Below are positions 1 through 9,973 of a DNA stretch of 64,000 nt, piece by piece. The stretch lies in NCBI RefSeq assembly GCF_000635915.2, contig NZ_CP015614.1, forward strand, positions 1,099,501-1,163,500, written 5' to 3'. Position numbers and translations under genes: made by a program. Origin of the DNA: Brevundimonas naejangsanensis (GTDB lineage: Bacteria > Pseudomonadota > Alphaproteobacteria > Caulobacterales > Caulobacteraceae). The stretch's first letter is position 1, and the number at the start of each line of letters is the position of its first letter. The notes beneath the pieces were generated by a model. That model ran no database searches and had not been told where the DNA came from. It saw only the letters and a list, made by a program, of their open reading frames with translations.

Positions 1-1
1 A

Positions 2-208
2 AAGCACGGCCTGAAGCAGGTCACGGACACCGGCGCCATCGAGAAGGCGGTGGACGAGATCATCGCCGCCAACCCCGACAAGGCCGCCGCCGTCGCCGAG
101 AAGCCTCAGGCCATCGGCTGGTTCGTCGGCCAGGTCATGAAGGCCACCGGCGGCAAGGCCAACCCGGCCGCCGTCAACGACATCCTGAAGACCAAGCTGG
201 GTCTTTGA
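2..208 (+). CDS. gatB: Aspartyl/glutamyl-tRNA amidotransferase subunit B, C-terminal end (partial)
   Basis: Only the last 68 residues are present; the 5' part lies outside the window. The sequence has the look of the C-terminal YqeY-like helical domain of GatB ([12 protein letters not shown], then [13 protein letters not shown], ending [14 protein letters not shown]). GatB transfers ammonia onto misacylated Glu-tRNA(Gln) or Asp-tRNA(Asn) within the GatCAB complex, and this tail domain contacts the tRNA. The downstream pirin gene is on the other strand, so gatB is the last gene of its transcription unit. A free-standing YqeY protein is the alternative, but the conserved [13 protein letters not shown] stretch is typical of GatB. 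Confidence 0.9.
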   Translation, partial: KHGLKQVTDTGAIEKAVDEIIAANPDKAAAVAEKPQAIGWFVGQVMKATGGKANPAAVNDILKTKLGL

Positions 209-261
209 GCCGAGGCCTGATCCTGGGGGCGTCGCTCCCAGGATCAGCGTCCTCGACAGGA

Positions 262-957
262 TTACAGGCTGTCGACCATCACCAGTTCGGCGTCTTCCTT
301 GGCCGTGATGGTGATCGTCGGCTCGTCGATGATGCCCGCGCCGTCGCGCGCGTTCAGCGTCGTGCCGTTGACCTCCACCTGACCCACGGCGGGCACCAGA
401 TAGGCGCGGCGGCCGCTAGCCAGATCATAGGACAGGCTTTCGCCTGCCTTCAGCGTGGCGGCCAGCACCCTGGCGTCGGCGTTGATCGTCAGCGCCTCGT
501 CCGCCGGATCGCCCGAGGCGACGACGGTGAAACGGCCCGAACGGTCGCTCTTGGGAAACTCGCGCTGCCCCCACGACGGCTGGGCGCCCGGCCGATCCGT
601 CTCGATCCAGATCTGAAACAGCGTCGTGAGCTCGTTCTCCATATTGTATTCGGCGTGACGCACGCCGGTCCCGGCGCTCATCACCTGAACGTCGCCCGCA
701 CCGGTGCGGCCGGTGTTGCCCATCGAGTCCTGGTGGGTGATCGCTCCGGTGCGGACATAGGTGATGATTTCCATGTCGGCGTGCGGGTGGGGCGGAAAGC
801 CCGACTGCGCGGCGATCTCATCGTCGTTCCAGACGCGAAGACGGCCCCAGCCCATGCGCTTCGGATCGTAGTGGTTGGCGAACGAGAAGTGATGCTTGGC
901 GTTCAGCCAGCCGTGGTTGGCACCGCCGAGGGTGTTGAAGGGTCTGACGTCGATCAT
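262..957 (-). CDS. Pirin family protein (YhhW-like cupin)
   Basis: A 231-residue bicupin of the pirin family. The N-terminal cupin carries the metal site expected for the family: H57 and H59 in FPPHPHADME, then H101 and E103 in VRHAEYN. These match the iron-binding residues of pirins and of E. coli YhhW, which shows quercetinase activity in vitro. The physiological substrate is unknown. The start is supported by a GGAGA Shine-Dalgarno about 7 nt upstream of the ATG. It is transcribed divergently from serS with about 170 nt between them. Pirins in proteobacteria are often stress induced, but I see no operator here that proves it. Confidence 0.85.
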   Translation of the reverse strand: MIDVRPFNTLGGANHGWLNAKHHFSFANHYDPKRMGWGRLRVWNDDEIAAQSGFPPHPHADMEIITYVRTGAITHQDSMGNTGRTGAGDVQVMSAGTGVRHAEYNMENELTTLFQIWIETDRPGAQPSWGQREFPKSDRSGRFTVVASGDPADEALTINADARVLAATLKAGESLSYDLASGRRAYLVPAVGQVEVNGTTLNARDGAGIIDEPTITITAKEDAELVMVDSL

Positions 958-1019
958 TGTGCGCTCTCCGATTGTGCGCAGCCTGCGCCGCGCCGTTGGA
1001 AAACCATATAGGCAACTAA

Positions 1020-2572
<1,553 letters not shown>

Positions 2573-2573
<1 letters not shown>

Positions 2574-3364
2574 TGCGTATCCTTCTGACCAACGACGACG
2601 GCATCGAGGCCGAGGGCCTGGCCTGCCTCGAGAAGATCGCCCGCACCCTGTCGGACGACGTCTGGGTCGTCGCGCCCCAGACAGAGCAGTCGGCCAAGGG
2701 GCGGGGCATCACCCTGACCGAACCGCTGCGCGTCAACAAGCTGGGCGACAAGCGGTTCGCCGTGACCGGCACCCCGACGGACTGCGTCATCCTGGCCGTC
2801 AACGACCTGATGCCCGAGAAGCCCGACCTGGTGCTGTCCGGCGTCAATCGCGGCCACAACGTGGGCGAAGACGTCAGCTATTCCGGCACGGTGGCCGGGG
2901 CTCTGCAGGGCATGGCTTTCGGCATCCGCTCCATCGCCCTGTCGCAGTCGCTGGAACGTTTCCACGACGACGTGGTGGCGCATTGGGAAACCGCCGAAGC
3001 CTTCGGTCCGGGCATCGTCGCCCGCCTGCTGGAGCAGAAGTGGGGGGAGGGCGTGGTCATGAACGTCAACTTCCCGCGCCTGCCGCCCGAACTGGTCAAG
3101 TCGGTCGAGGTGACGCGTCAGGGCTTCCGCGACATCGGCGAGATGCACGCCATCCGCCGCACCGACCTGCGCGGCCGAGACTACTACTGGATGGCCTTCC
3201 GGGGCGCGCCGCAGGAACACGCCGACGGCACCGACCTGCGCGCCATGGATGAGGGCCGCATCTCGGTCACGCCGCTGCACATCGACCTGACGCATATGCA
3301 GTCGGTCAACGACCTGAAGAAGGTGCTGGGCGGCGCCCCGCCCAAGGGGCCGCACGAAAAATGA
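2573..3364 (+). CDS. surE: 5'/3'-nucleotidase SurE
   Basis: A 263-residue nucleoside monophosphate phosphatase. The N-terminus has the family metal-binding motif (RILLTNDDGIEAEGL, with D8 and D9) and the SGVNRGHNVGEDVSYSGTV motif that completes the active site. SurE dephosphorylates nucleotides and can also act on short polyphosphate. The start codon overlaps the serS stop (TGATG), so translation is probably coupled. The order surE-pcm-nlpD matches the enterobacterial surE-pcm-nlpD-rpoS cluster, but no rpoS follows here, as expected for an alphaproteobacterium, a group that generally uses EcfG instead. Its length is normal. Confidence 0.96.
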
Positions 3365-4005
3365 GTCTCAGGGACGACCGCGCGGGCCGCTTGATCCTGT
3401 CGCTGCGGCGTCAGGGGGTGACGGACGCGCGGGTGCTCAAGGCGATGGAATCCATCGACCGCGCCGTCTTCGTCCATGAGAAATTCCTCGATCAGGCGTG
3501 GGAGGATCAGGCCCTGCCGATCGACTGCGCGCAGACGATCAGCCAGCCCTATATCGTCGGCCTGATGACCCAGGCGCTGGACGTCCAGCCGCGCCACCGG
3601 GTGCTCGAGATTGGGACCGGCAGCGGCTATCAGTGCGCGGTGCTCAGCCGCATGGCGCGCTTCGTCTACTCGGTCGAGCGTTACAAGAGCCTCTTAACTG
3701 AGGCCGAGAACCGATTGAAAATCCTCGGCATCGACAACGTCTTTACCCGCCACGGCGACGGCGGTCAGGGCTGGCCGGAACAGGCGCCGTTCGACCGCAT
3801 CATGGTGACGGCGGCCTCGCCGCACGAGCCGACCGAACTGCTGAAACAACTGAAGCCCGGCGGCGTTCTGGTCGCTCCGGTCGGCCGCACCTCGGTGCAG
3901 ATGCTGAACCGCTACACCGGCCAGCCGGACGGCAGCTTCCAGCGCGAAAGCCTTTGCGAAGTCCGCTTCGTGCCCTTGGTCGAAGGGACGGCGAAAGAGG
4001 GCTAG
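3361..4005 (+). CDS. pcm: Protein-L-isoaspartate O-methyltransferase
   Basis: A 214-residue SAM-dependent repair enzyme that methylates isoaspartyl residues in aged proteins. The SAM motif LEIGTGSGYQCAVLS and the following VYSVERY acidic strand are visible, as is the substrate loop LPIDCAQTISQPYIVG. It overlaps surE by four bases (ATGA), so the two genes form one translational unit. The C-terminus ends in a normal MLNRYTG / EVRFVPLV segment. Pairing with surE is common in proteobacteria and is usually read as a damage and survival module. Confidence 0.96.
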   Translation: MSLRDDRAGRLILSLRRQGVTDARVLKAMESIDRAVFVHEKFLDQAWEDQALPIDCAQTISQPYIVGLMTQALDVQPRHRVLEIGTGSGYQCAVLSRMARFVYSVERYKSLLTEAENRLKILGIDNVFTRHGDGGQGWPEQAPFDRIMVTAASPHEPTELLKQLKPGGVLVAPVGRTSVQMLNRYTGQPDGSFQRESLCEVRFVPLVEGTAKEG

Positions 4006-4120
4006 GGGCGAAATCTCACCGCTCCATTAACCTTTCCGCCCCACTTTTGCGCGGGTTAGCGGGTTGGATTCTCCGACGGGTCGGGGCAAACCGACAAGCA
4101 TGGTTAATACGGAGAGACGC

Positions 4121-5197
4121 ATGAGCGGCTTCACAGGCTGGATCAGGGCGGCGGCGGTCGTCGGCGGGGCGCTGGCGGTCACGGCCTGTTCGACCTATCC
4201 GAGCGAGCCGCGCTATTCGACCCGCCCGATCGGGGCGGGCGGCTATCCGCAGCCGCAAGGCCAGCAGCCGGGCGCCTATCCGAACAATCCCTATTATCAG
4301 GGCCAGCCGGCGCAACCGCAGCAGCCGGTACAACCGCCGATCGAAGAAGGCCCGCGCGCTCCGGCGGGCAGCATTGAGGGCGGCGGCCTACCGCCTCCTG
4401 GCGGTCCGGCCTATCCGTCGACCGGCGCGCCGGTCACGGTGACGCCGCCCCCGGCGGCCGGCAATCCCGCCATGCCGGGCGCGACTTATGTCATTCAGCC
4501 TGGCGATACGATTTCGGGGGTGGGCCGCCGTTTCCGTACGCCGGTGCAGATTCTGATCGACCTGAACGGCCTGGGGCCGCGCGGCGCCATTTCGGCCGGA
4601 CAGCGCATCATCCTGCCCGACAGCGCCGTGGATGGGGGCTCCGACCCCTACGCCACCGGCCCGTCGCCGGTCGGCGTCCGCACGCCTAACAACGGCATGG
4701 CCCCGCCGCCGCCTCCGCCGCCCAGCGGCAACGCGCCCCTGCCGCCGCCACCGACGCGTGCGCCTGCGGCCACGGCGCCGACGGCTCCAGCAACCGCCAT
4801 CGGCCAGCCGCTGGCCCTGCAATGGCCAGTGCGCGGCGACATCCTGCGTCGCTTCGGCCCGGTGGGCATGGGCGAGCGCAACAACGGCATCAATATCGGC
4901 GCCTCGGCGGGAACCGAGGTCAAGGCTTCGGCCGACGGAACCGTGGCCTATGTCGGCGACGATATCGTGGGGCAGGGGCTGACGGTCCTGATCGTTCACC
5001 GCGACGGCTGGCGCACGGTCTACGGCCATCTGGGCTCCGCCACCGTGCGCGACGGGGCGCAGGTGCGGGCCGGCCAGGCCATCGGCACAGTCGGCCTGAC
5101 CGCCGGCGACGGCCGTCCCTCGATCCATTATGAAGTGCGCCAGATGCGCGGCGATGATCCGGTCGCGCTGGACCCTCTGACGGTCCTGCCGCGCTGA
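4121..5197 (+). CDS. nlpD: NlpD-like LysM/LytM lipoprotein (probable amidase activator)
   Basis: A 358-residue exported lipoprotein. Starting at the ATG with a GGAGAG box 5-6 nt upstream gives a clean signal peptide and a lipobox (VTAC, Cys23). A proline/glutamine-rich linker follows, then a LysM domain (about 121-165, YVIQPGDTISGVGRRF), a second Pro-rich linker and a C-terminal M23/LytM domain (about 234-345). The zinc ligands of active M23 peptidases are missing: the HxGxD segment reads NNGINIG, and the HxH motif has only one His (SIHYEVR). That is the pattern of NlpD/EnvC-type activators, which switch on cell-wall amidases during division. Position after pcm supports the NlpD call. Confidence 0.88.
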   Translation: MSGFTGWIRAAAVVGGALAVTACSTYPSEPRYSTRPIGAGGYPQPQGQQPGAYPNNPYYQGQPAQPQQPVQPPIEEGPRAPAGSIEGGGLPPPGGPAYPSTGAPVTVTPPPAAGNPAMPGATYVIQPGDTISGVGRRFRTPVQILIDLNGLGPRGAISAGQRIILPDSAVDGGSDPYATGPSPVGVRTPNNGMAPPPPPPPSGNAPLPPPPTRAPAATAPTAPATAIGQPLALQWPVRGDILRRFGPVGMGERNNGINIGASAGTEVKASADGTVAYVGDDIVGQGLTVLIVHRDGWRTVYGHLGSATVRDGAQVRAGQAIGTVGLTAGDGRPSIHYEVRQMRGDDPVALDPLTVLPR

Positions 5198-5212
5198 GGA
5201 TGTGAAATGAGG

Positions 5213-5241
5213 CGTCCGGGCGGCTGCGTCCGGACGTTCTT
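5213..5241 (+). terminator. Probable intrinsic terminator after nlpD
   Basis: A 7-bp perfect stem CGTCCGG / CCGGACG (5213-5219 and 5230-5236) with a 10-nt loop is followed by TTCTT. It lies 15 nt after the nlpD stop and before yajC. The T-run is short, so termination may be partial. Confidence 0.45.
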
Positions 5242-5344
5242 GTCATCAGGTCGCGTTGCAAAACGGCCCGGCGCACCCTAGTTTCCGCGCCTTGATTTCG
5301 AAGGGCCCCCAATGAAGGCGCGGCCCGCGTCGGGGAGTTTCCTA

Positions 5345-5659
5345 ATGACTGCAGCCCAAGACGGCGGCCTGATGGCTCTTGTCGTTCAGATCGCGCCGAT
5401 CGTCGCGATCTTCATCCTGTTCTATTTCCTGATGATCCGCCCGCAGCAGAAGCGGATGAAGGCGCATCAGGCCCTGATCGCCGGCGTGAAGCGGGGCGAC
5501 GAGGTCGTCCTGTCCAACGGCATGGTCGGCAAGGTCACTCGCGTCGAGGACGCCGAGGCCATGGTCGAAATCTCGCAGGGCGTGAACGTCCGCGTGGTCA
5601 AGGCGATGATCGCCGAGGTGCGCAACCGCACCGCCATCGCCGCCAACGACAAGGGCTGA
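5345..5659 (+). CDS. yajC: Preprotein translocase subunit YajC
   Basis: A 104-residue small inner-membrane protein with one transmembrane segment (LVVQIAPIVAIFILFYFLM, about residues 10-29), the family signature MIRPQQKRMKAHQ just after it, and a soluble C-terminal domain (RGDEVVLSNGMVGKV). I chose the ATG at 5345 because a GGGGAG box sits 7 nt upstream; an upstream in-frame ATG at 5312 would add 11 residues and lacks a good Shine-Dalgarno. YajC associates with SecDF and SecYEG. It leads a yajC-secD-secF operon. Confidence 0.95.
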   Translation: MTAAQDGGLMALVVQIAPIVAIFILFYFLMIRPQQKRMKAHQALIAGVKRGDEVVLSNGMVGKVTRVEDAEAMVEISQGVNVRVVKAMIAEVRNRTAIAANDKG

Positions 5660-5707
5660 TAGCCTCGCCTCGGCGCGGCGCGCGCCGGCCCTGAAGAGAA
5701 CCGAGAC

Positions 5708-7306
5708 ATGATTCAGCTTTCACGCTGGAAGATCACCCTGGTCGCGCTATCGCTCGTCCTCGGGTTGTTCCTGGCCTACCCGAGCGTGCTGTCGCCGGCG
5801 CAGCGCGAGGCTCTGCCGAGCTGGCTGCCGAGCAACGGCCTGAACCTGGGCCTGGACCTGCAGGGGGGCTCCTACCTCCTGCTTGAGGTCGACGTGCCCG
5901 AGATGCGCGAAAAGCGCGTCTCCAACCTGATGGAAGACGTTCGCGTCTCCCTGCGCGAAGACCAGGTCAACATCGTCGGCATGCAGCGCGAACCGGGCGG
6001 GGTCGTCGTCACCGTCGCCGAGGGCGCCGCCTATGACACGGCGTTCAACACCCTGCGGACCATGGCTCAACAGGGCATGGGCGCGACCGGTCAGCCCGAC
6101 CGCGTGGCGACCAAGCTGGGCGGAGGCCGTATTCGTTACGCCTTCACCGAAGCCGCTCTGAACAGCATGGGCGCCACGGCGGTCGATCAGTCGATCGAGG
6201 TGGTGCGTCGCCGTCTGGACAGCTCGGGCACCAAGGAAATCGCCATCACCCGTCAGGGCGCCGACCGCATCGTCGTCCAGGCGCCGGGCCAGAGCGATCC
6301 GGCCGAGCTGGAGCGCCTGGTCGGTCAGACGGCCCAGCTGACCTTCCAGATGGTCGACACCTCGCCGACGGGCCTGAACGACGCCCTGGCCGGCCGCGTG
6401 CCGCCGGACGCCGAACTTCTGACCGACGACCAGGGCACGCCTTACCTGGTCAAGAAGCGCATCCTGGTGTCGGGCGAGAACCTGACGCGCGCCGGCATCG
6501 GCACGGACCAGAACCAGCGCACCGCCATCGACTTCCAGTTCGACGGCCAGGGCGCCCGCCGCTTCGCCGAGGCCACCTCGCAGAATCTCGGCAAGCCCTT
6601 CGCCATCGTCCTGGACGGCAAGGTGATCTCGGCCCCGACCATCCAGTCGGCCATCACCGGCGGCAGCGGACAGATCACAGGCAGTTATACGATCGCCTCG
6701 GCTTCGGAGCTGGTGAACCTGCTGAACGGCGGCGCCCTTCCGGCCCCGCTGAACGTCGAAGAGCGCCGCGTCGTCACCGCCGAACTGGGCGCCGACGCCG
6801 TGGCCGCAGGCGCCCTGTCGACCGCCCTGGGCTTCGTCGTCATCGTCGTCTTCATGATCCTGGCCTACGGCTTCCTGTTCGGGGGCGTGTCGGTCATCGG
6901 CCTGATCCTGAACGGCATCCTGATCGTCGCGGCCATGTCGTTGACCCAGGCGACGCTGACCCTGCCCGGCATCGCCGGTCTGATCCTGACCTTCGCCGTC
7001 GCCGTTGACGCCAATGTGCTGATCTATGAGCGGATGCGCGACGAGGCGCGTCAGGGACGTTCCGTGGTGGCGTCGATGGATGCGGGCTTCAACCGCGCCA
7101 TGGGCACCATCATCGACGCTAACCTGACCACCCTGGTGGCGGCGCTCATCATGTTCATGTTCGGCGCCGGGCCCGTGCGCGGCTTCGCCTGGACCCTGAC
7201 CATCGGCGTCTTCACCTCCGTCTTCTCTTCGGTGCTGACGGCCCAAGTCCTGCTCGGCTACTGGCTCAAGATCGCCAAGCCGAAGAAACTGCCGATCGCG
7301 GAGTGA
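5708..7306 (+). CDS. secD: Protein translocase subunit SecD
   Basis: A 532-residue RND-type membrane protein that uses the proton-motive force to pull exported proteins through SecYEG. It has an N-terminal TM helix, the SecD signature GLNLGLDLQGGSYLLLEVD, a large periplasmic domain and five C-terminal TM helices carrying the family motif AVDANVLIYERMRDE. The Asp in AVDAN is the one used for proton coupling in characterised SecDs. It is followed by secF with no gap. Confidence 0.97.
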   Translation: MIQLSRWKITLVALSLVLGLFLAYPSVLSPAQREALPSWLPSNGLNLGLDLQGGSYLLLEVDVPEMREKRVSNLMEDVRVSLREDQVNIVGMQREPGGVVVTVAEGAAYDTAFNTLRTMAQQGMGATGQPDRVATKLGGGRIRYAFTEAALNSMGATAVDQSIEVVRRRLDSSGTKEIAITRQGADRIVVQAPGQSDPAELERLVGQTAQLTFQMVDTSPTGLNDALAGRVPPDAELLTDDQGTPYLVKKRILVSGENLTRAGIGTDQNQRTAIDFQFDGQGARRFAEATSQNLGKPFAIVLDGKVISAPTIQSAITGGSGQITGSYTIASASELVNLLNGGALPAPLNVEERRVVTAELGADAVAAGALSTALGFVVIVVFMILAYGFLFGGVSVIGLILNGILIVAAMSLTQATLTLPGIAGLILTFAVAVDANVLIYERMRDEARQGRSVVASMDAGFNRAMGTIIDANLTTLVAALIMFMFGAGPVRGFAWTLTIGVFTSVFSSVLTAQVLLGYWLKIAKPKKLPIAE

Positions 7307-7311
7307 TGTCG

Positions 7312-8298
7312 ATGAACGGTTGGCCTCTTATCAAACTGCTGCCGCACAAGACGAACTTCCAGTTCGTCAAATACGCCAAGGGCTTCGCCGTACTGTCGGC
7401 GATCCTGACGGTGGCGGCGATCATCGGCTGTTTCTATCCCGGCCTGAACCTCGGCATCGACTTCCGCGGGGGCGCCTCGATGGAGGTCGCCAAGCCTGCC
7501 GGTCAGGTGCTGGAACTGGACAAGCTGCGCGGCTCGGTCAGCGGACTGGATCTGGGCGACGTGCAGGTGCAGGGGATCGCCCGTCGCGACACCAATCTGG
7601 ACGACGGCTCGACCGCCATCGTTCGCTTCCAGGTGCCGCCGGACCAGGACCAGACTGCCGTCGTCGAGAAGGTTGAAACCGCCATCAGCGACGCCGTCGG
7701 CCAAGTCACCTATTCCGGCGTCAGCGTCGTCGGCTCCAAGGTCTCGGGCGAACTGCTGACCAATGGGGTCCTGGCCCTGGTGTCGGCCGTGGTGCTGATG
7801 TTCCTCTACATCGCCTTCCGCTTCCCCTGGCAGTTCGGCATCGGCGCCGTGGCGGGGCTGCTGCACGACGTGGCCCTGACGTTCGGCCTCATCGTCGCCC
7901 TGCGCATGGAGTTCAGCCTGAACTTGGTCGCGGCCCTGCTCACGGTCATCGGCTATTCGATGAACGACACCGTCGTCGTGTTCGACCGCCTGCGCGAAAA
8001 CCTTCGCAAATATAAAACCATGCCGCTGCGTGACGTGATCGACCTGTCGATTAACGAGACCTTGTCGCGGACCATCATCACGGGCCTTACGACCGTGATC
8101 GTTCTGATCGTCCTAGCCGTTTTCGGCGGCGAGGCCCTGCGCGGCTTCTCCATCACCCTGGCCTTCGGCGTGATCATCGGCACCTTCTCGTCCATCTATG
8201 TGGGCGCGCCGATCATCCTGCTGTGGGGCGTGGACCGCAGCGGCGGCGGCAAGGCTGACGCCACTCCGGTCAAGCTGGGCATGGCCAGCCGGCCGTAA
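7312..8298 (+). CDS. secF: Protein translocase subunit SecF
   Basis: A 328-residue partner of SecD. It begins with a TM helix, followed by the SecF motif LGIDFRGGASMEV, a small periplasmic domain and five TM helices with the motif GYSMNDTVVVFDRLREN. Three in-frame starts are possible (GTG 7303, ATG 7306, ATG 7312). The last has a GGAG box 8 nt upstream (7300-7303) and is preferred. The reading frame begins within a few bases of the secD stop, so the two are co-translated as a stoichiometric pair. Confidence 0.96.
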   Translation: MNGWPLIKLLPHKTNFQFVKYAKGFAVLSAILTVAAIIGCFYPGLNLGIDFRGGASMEVAKPAGQVLELDKLRGSVSGLDLGDVQVQGIARRDTNLDDGSTAIVRFQVPPDQDQTAVVEKVETAISDAVGQVTYSGVSVVGSKVSGELLTNGVLALVSAVVLMFLYIAFRFPWQFGIGAVAGLLHDVALTFGLIVALRMEFSLNLVAALLTVIGYSMNDTVVVFDRLRENLRKYKTMPLRDVIDLSINETLSRTIITGLTTVIVLIVLAVFGGEALRGFSITLAFGVIIGTFSSIYVGAPIILLWGVDRSGGGKADATPVKLGMASRP

Positions 8299-8320
8299 AC
8301 AGCTCTAACGGCTTACTGAT

Positions 8321-8354
8321 CACGGCCCGTCTTCCGCAGGGGAGGCGGGCCGTG
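8321..8354 (+). terminator. Hairpin after secF, possible terminator
   Basis: A 9-bp perfect stem CACGGCCCG / CGGGCCGTG (8321-8329 and 8346-8354) lies 22 nt after the secF stop. No T-run follows, so it may be a Rho-type or 3'-end-protecting hairpin rather than a classical intrinsic terminator. Confidence 0.35.
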
Positions 8355-8403
8355 TGCATTCCGGGCTTGATGCCCCCGCCTCAATGGCCGAAGGGCCGTC
8401 GCC

Positions 8404-9030
8404 ATGACTGTTGATCTTGACGCCCAGGTTCGCGCCGCCGACCTCGACCGCTGGCTGGCCAGCCGCTTCGTGTCCGATGAAAAGGCGCGCGCCGATCTGA
8501 TCGCGCTGTACGCCTTCGAGGCGGAACTGATGGCCATTCCCACGCGCGTGACCCAGCCGCTGTTGGCCGAGATGCGTTACGCCTGGTGGTCGGAACAGAT
8601 GGACGGCGTCTTCTCCGACACGCCGCGTCTGGGTCACCCCGTGCTGGAGGCGCTGACGGCGGCGGTCGGGCGTCATGGTCTGGAGCGCGCGCCGTTCGAT
8701 GCGCTTATCGAGGCCCACATCGGCCGGGTGCATGGCGAGCCGCACGATCTGGACGCCTTCTACATCGGGCCGATGCAGGGGGCGGTGCGGATCCTCGCAG
8801 GGCGGGGGCATGAGGCGGCGGCCGCGGCCGCTGGTCGCGTGCGCGCACTGGCCCAGACCGGACAGGTCGATCACGCGCGCGCTTCCCGCCGCGACGCTAA
8901 CAAGGCCCTGCGCGCCTTGCCTGCCGCCGCTTTTCCGGCCGTGGCCTCCGCCGCTCTGATCAAACCGGATGCGCCGGAGCCGTTCAAGCGGCTGCGTCTG
9001 TTCTGGGCGGTGCTGCGCGGCCGGATCTGA
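8404..9030 (+). CDS. Squalene/phytoene synthase family protein, non-catalytic type
   Basis: A 208-residue all-helical protein of the trans-isoprenyl diphosphate synthase (head-to-head) superfamily. The N-terminus (RWLASRFVSDEKARADLIALYAFEAEL) and MRYAWWSEQMDGVF match the family. The first DxxxD diphosphate-binding motif expected of a real phytoene or squalene synthase is not present, and the protein is about 70-80 residues short. It looks like the NDUFAF6-type group, whose mitochondrial member helps assemble complex I. A location directly after secDF is common in alphaproteobacteria. A GAAGGG box precedes the ATG. The substrate is unknown and enzymatic activity is doubtful. Confidence 0.75.
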   Translation: MTVDLDAQVRAADLDRWLASRFVSDEKARADLIALYAFEAELMAIPTRVTQPLLAEMRYAWWSEQMDGVFSDTPRLGHPVLEALTAAVGRHGLERAPFDALIEAHIGRVHGEPHDLDAFYIGPMQGAVRILAGRGHEAAAAAAGRVRALAQTGQVDHARASRRDANKALRALPAAAFPAVASAALIKPDAPEPFKRLRLFWAVLRGRI

Positions 9031-9051
9031 GCGGCGCGTGCCGTGTTCCAT

Positions 9052-9067
9052 ATTAGACATTGCTAAT
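9052..9067 (+). promoter_or_regulatory. Candidate BigR-type operator
   Basis: A perfect inverted repeat ATTAG-N6-CTAAT within an AT-rich island in very GC-rich DNA, ending 8 nt before the first possible start of the ArsR-family gene. It resembles the AT-rich palindromes that BigR-type repressors occupy at their own promoters. Assignment is by position and symmetry only. Confidence 0.55.
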
Positions 9068-9075
9068 TTAGAATC

Positions 9076-9411
9076 ATGGCATATATTCGGGCCATGGTTG
9101 ATCTCGAACTTATGGGACTGGAGCGTTTTCAGGCCAACGCGGGCGACGCCTCGCGGCTGCTGAAGGCGCTGTCCAATGAGCACCGCCTGATGATCCTCTG
9201 CCAGATCGGCGAGGGAGAACGTCAGGTCGCCGACCTGCAGGTCGGCCTGTCGCAATCGGCCCTGTCCCAGCATCTGGCGCGCCTGCGCGACGACGGCCTG
9301 GTCAGCGCGCGCAAGAGCGGCACCGCCGTCTTCTATCGCATCGCCGATCCCGCCGCCCTGAAGGTGATCGCCGTCCTGGCCGAGATCTTCTGCCCGCCTG
9401 AGGCGCATTGA
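9076..9411 (+). CDS. bigR: ArsR-family repressor, BigR/SqrR (persulfide-sensing) type
   Basis: A 111-residue winged-helix regulator. The recognition region LSQSALSQHLARLRDDGLV is typical of ArsR proteins. Two cysteines lie at positions 42 (LMILCQIG) and 106 (IFCPPEAH), closely matching the Cys pair of BigR and SqrR that forms a tetrasulfide bridge and releases DNA when sulfide builds up. The metal-binding ELCVC-type site of true ArsR is absent. The start is uncertain: ATG 9076 or ATG 9094, neither with a clear Shine-Dalgarno. The next gene encodes a rhodanese plus DUF2892 protein, which is the classical BigR target. I infer a self-regulated sulfide detoxification unit. Confidence 0.8.
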   Translation: MAYIRAMVDLELMGLERFQANAGDASRLLKALSNEHRLMILCQIGEGERQVADLQVGLSQSALSQHLARLRDDGLVSARKSGTAVFYRIADPAALKVIAVLAEIFCPPEAH

Positions 9412-9439
9412 GCGCCGCCGCTTCCTCAAGGATTTTACG

Positions 9440-9973
9440 ATGAACCCGCTGGTTTCCCTTTCCCCCGCCGATGTCGCCGCTCGCCTGAAGGCGGGCGCGG
9501 CCGTGCTGATCGACGTGCGCGAGCCTGATGAACACGCGCGCGAACACATCGCCGGCGCCGTAACTGCGCCCCTGTCCGCTTTTGAAAGCGCCGATCTCGG
9601 GCTCAAGCCCGGCAAGGACGTCATCTTCATGTGCCGCAGCGGCAACCGCACGGCCGGCAACTGCGATCGTCTGGCCGCCCGCATCGATGGGCCGTCGCAC
9701 GTTCTGGCGGGCGGTCTGGACGCCTGGAAGAAGGCGGGCCTGCCGGTCGTGGCCGACCGCAAGCAGCCGCTGGAGCTGATGCGTCAGGTGCAGATGGCGG
9801 CGGGCGGACTGATCCTGCTGGGCGGGGCGCTGGGCGTCATGGTCCATCCCGCCTTCTGGGGGATCAGCGCCTTTGTCGGCGCTGGCCTGTTCGTGGCGGG
9901 CGCGACCGGATTCTGCGGCATGGCGCGGCTGCTGGCGGTCATGCCGTGGAACCGTCGGATGAAGCGGGCCTAA
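9440..9973 (+). CDS. Rhodanese-DUF2892 membrane protein
   Basis: A 177-residue fusion. Residues 1-110 form a rhodanese domain with active-site loop CRSGNR, preceded by VLIDVREPDEHAREHIAGA. Residues 115-170 form a DUF2892 membrane hairpin (two TM segments around GGLILLGGALGVMV and AFVGAGLFVAGATGF). Such proteins move sulfane sulfur between carriers during sulfide or thiosulfate metabolism. AAGGA lies 7 nt before the ATG. It is co-directional with the BigR-type repressor 28 nt upstream, so repression is probably shared. No sulfide:quinone oxidoreductase or persulfide dioxygenase gene is adjacent. The tail overlaps the convergent MarR gene by 4 nt. Confidence 0.85.
   Translation: MNPLVSLSPADVAARLKAGAAVLIDVREPDEHAREHIAGAVTAPLSAFESADLGLKPGKDVIFMCRSGNRTAGNCDRLAARIDGPSHVLAGGLDAWKKAGLPVVADRKQPLELMRQVQMAAGGLILLGGALGVMVHPAFWGISAFVGAGLFVAGATGFCGMARLLAVMPWNRRMKRA

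Noticed and set aside
5747..7246. Long minus-strand open frames opposite secD, uvrA, kdsA/hldE, gor, glyA and others
   Set aside because: They have His/Gln/Gly-rich compositions typical of reverse reading of GC-rich genes, no ribosome-binding sites and no family motifs; the plus-strand genes are certain.
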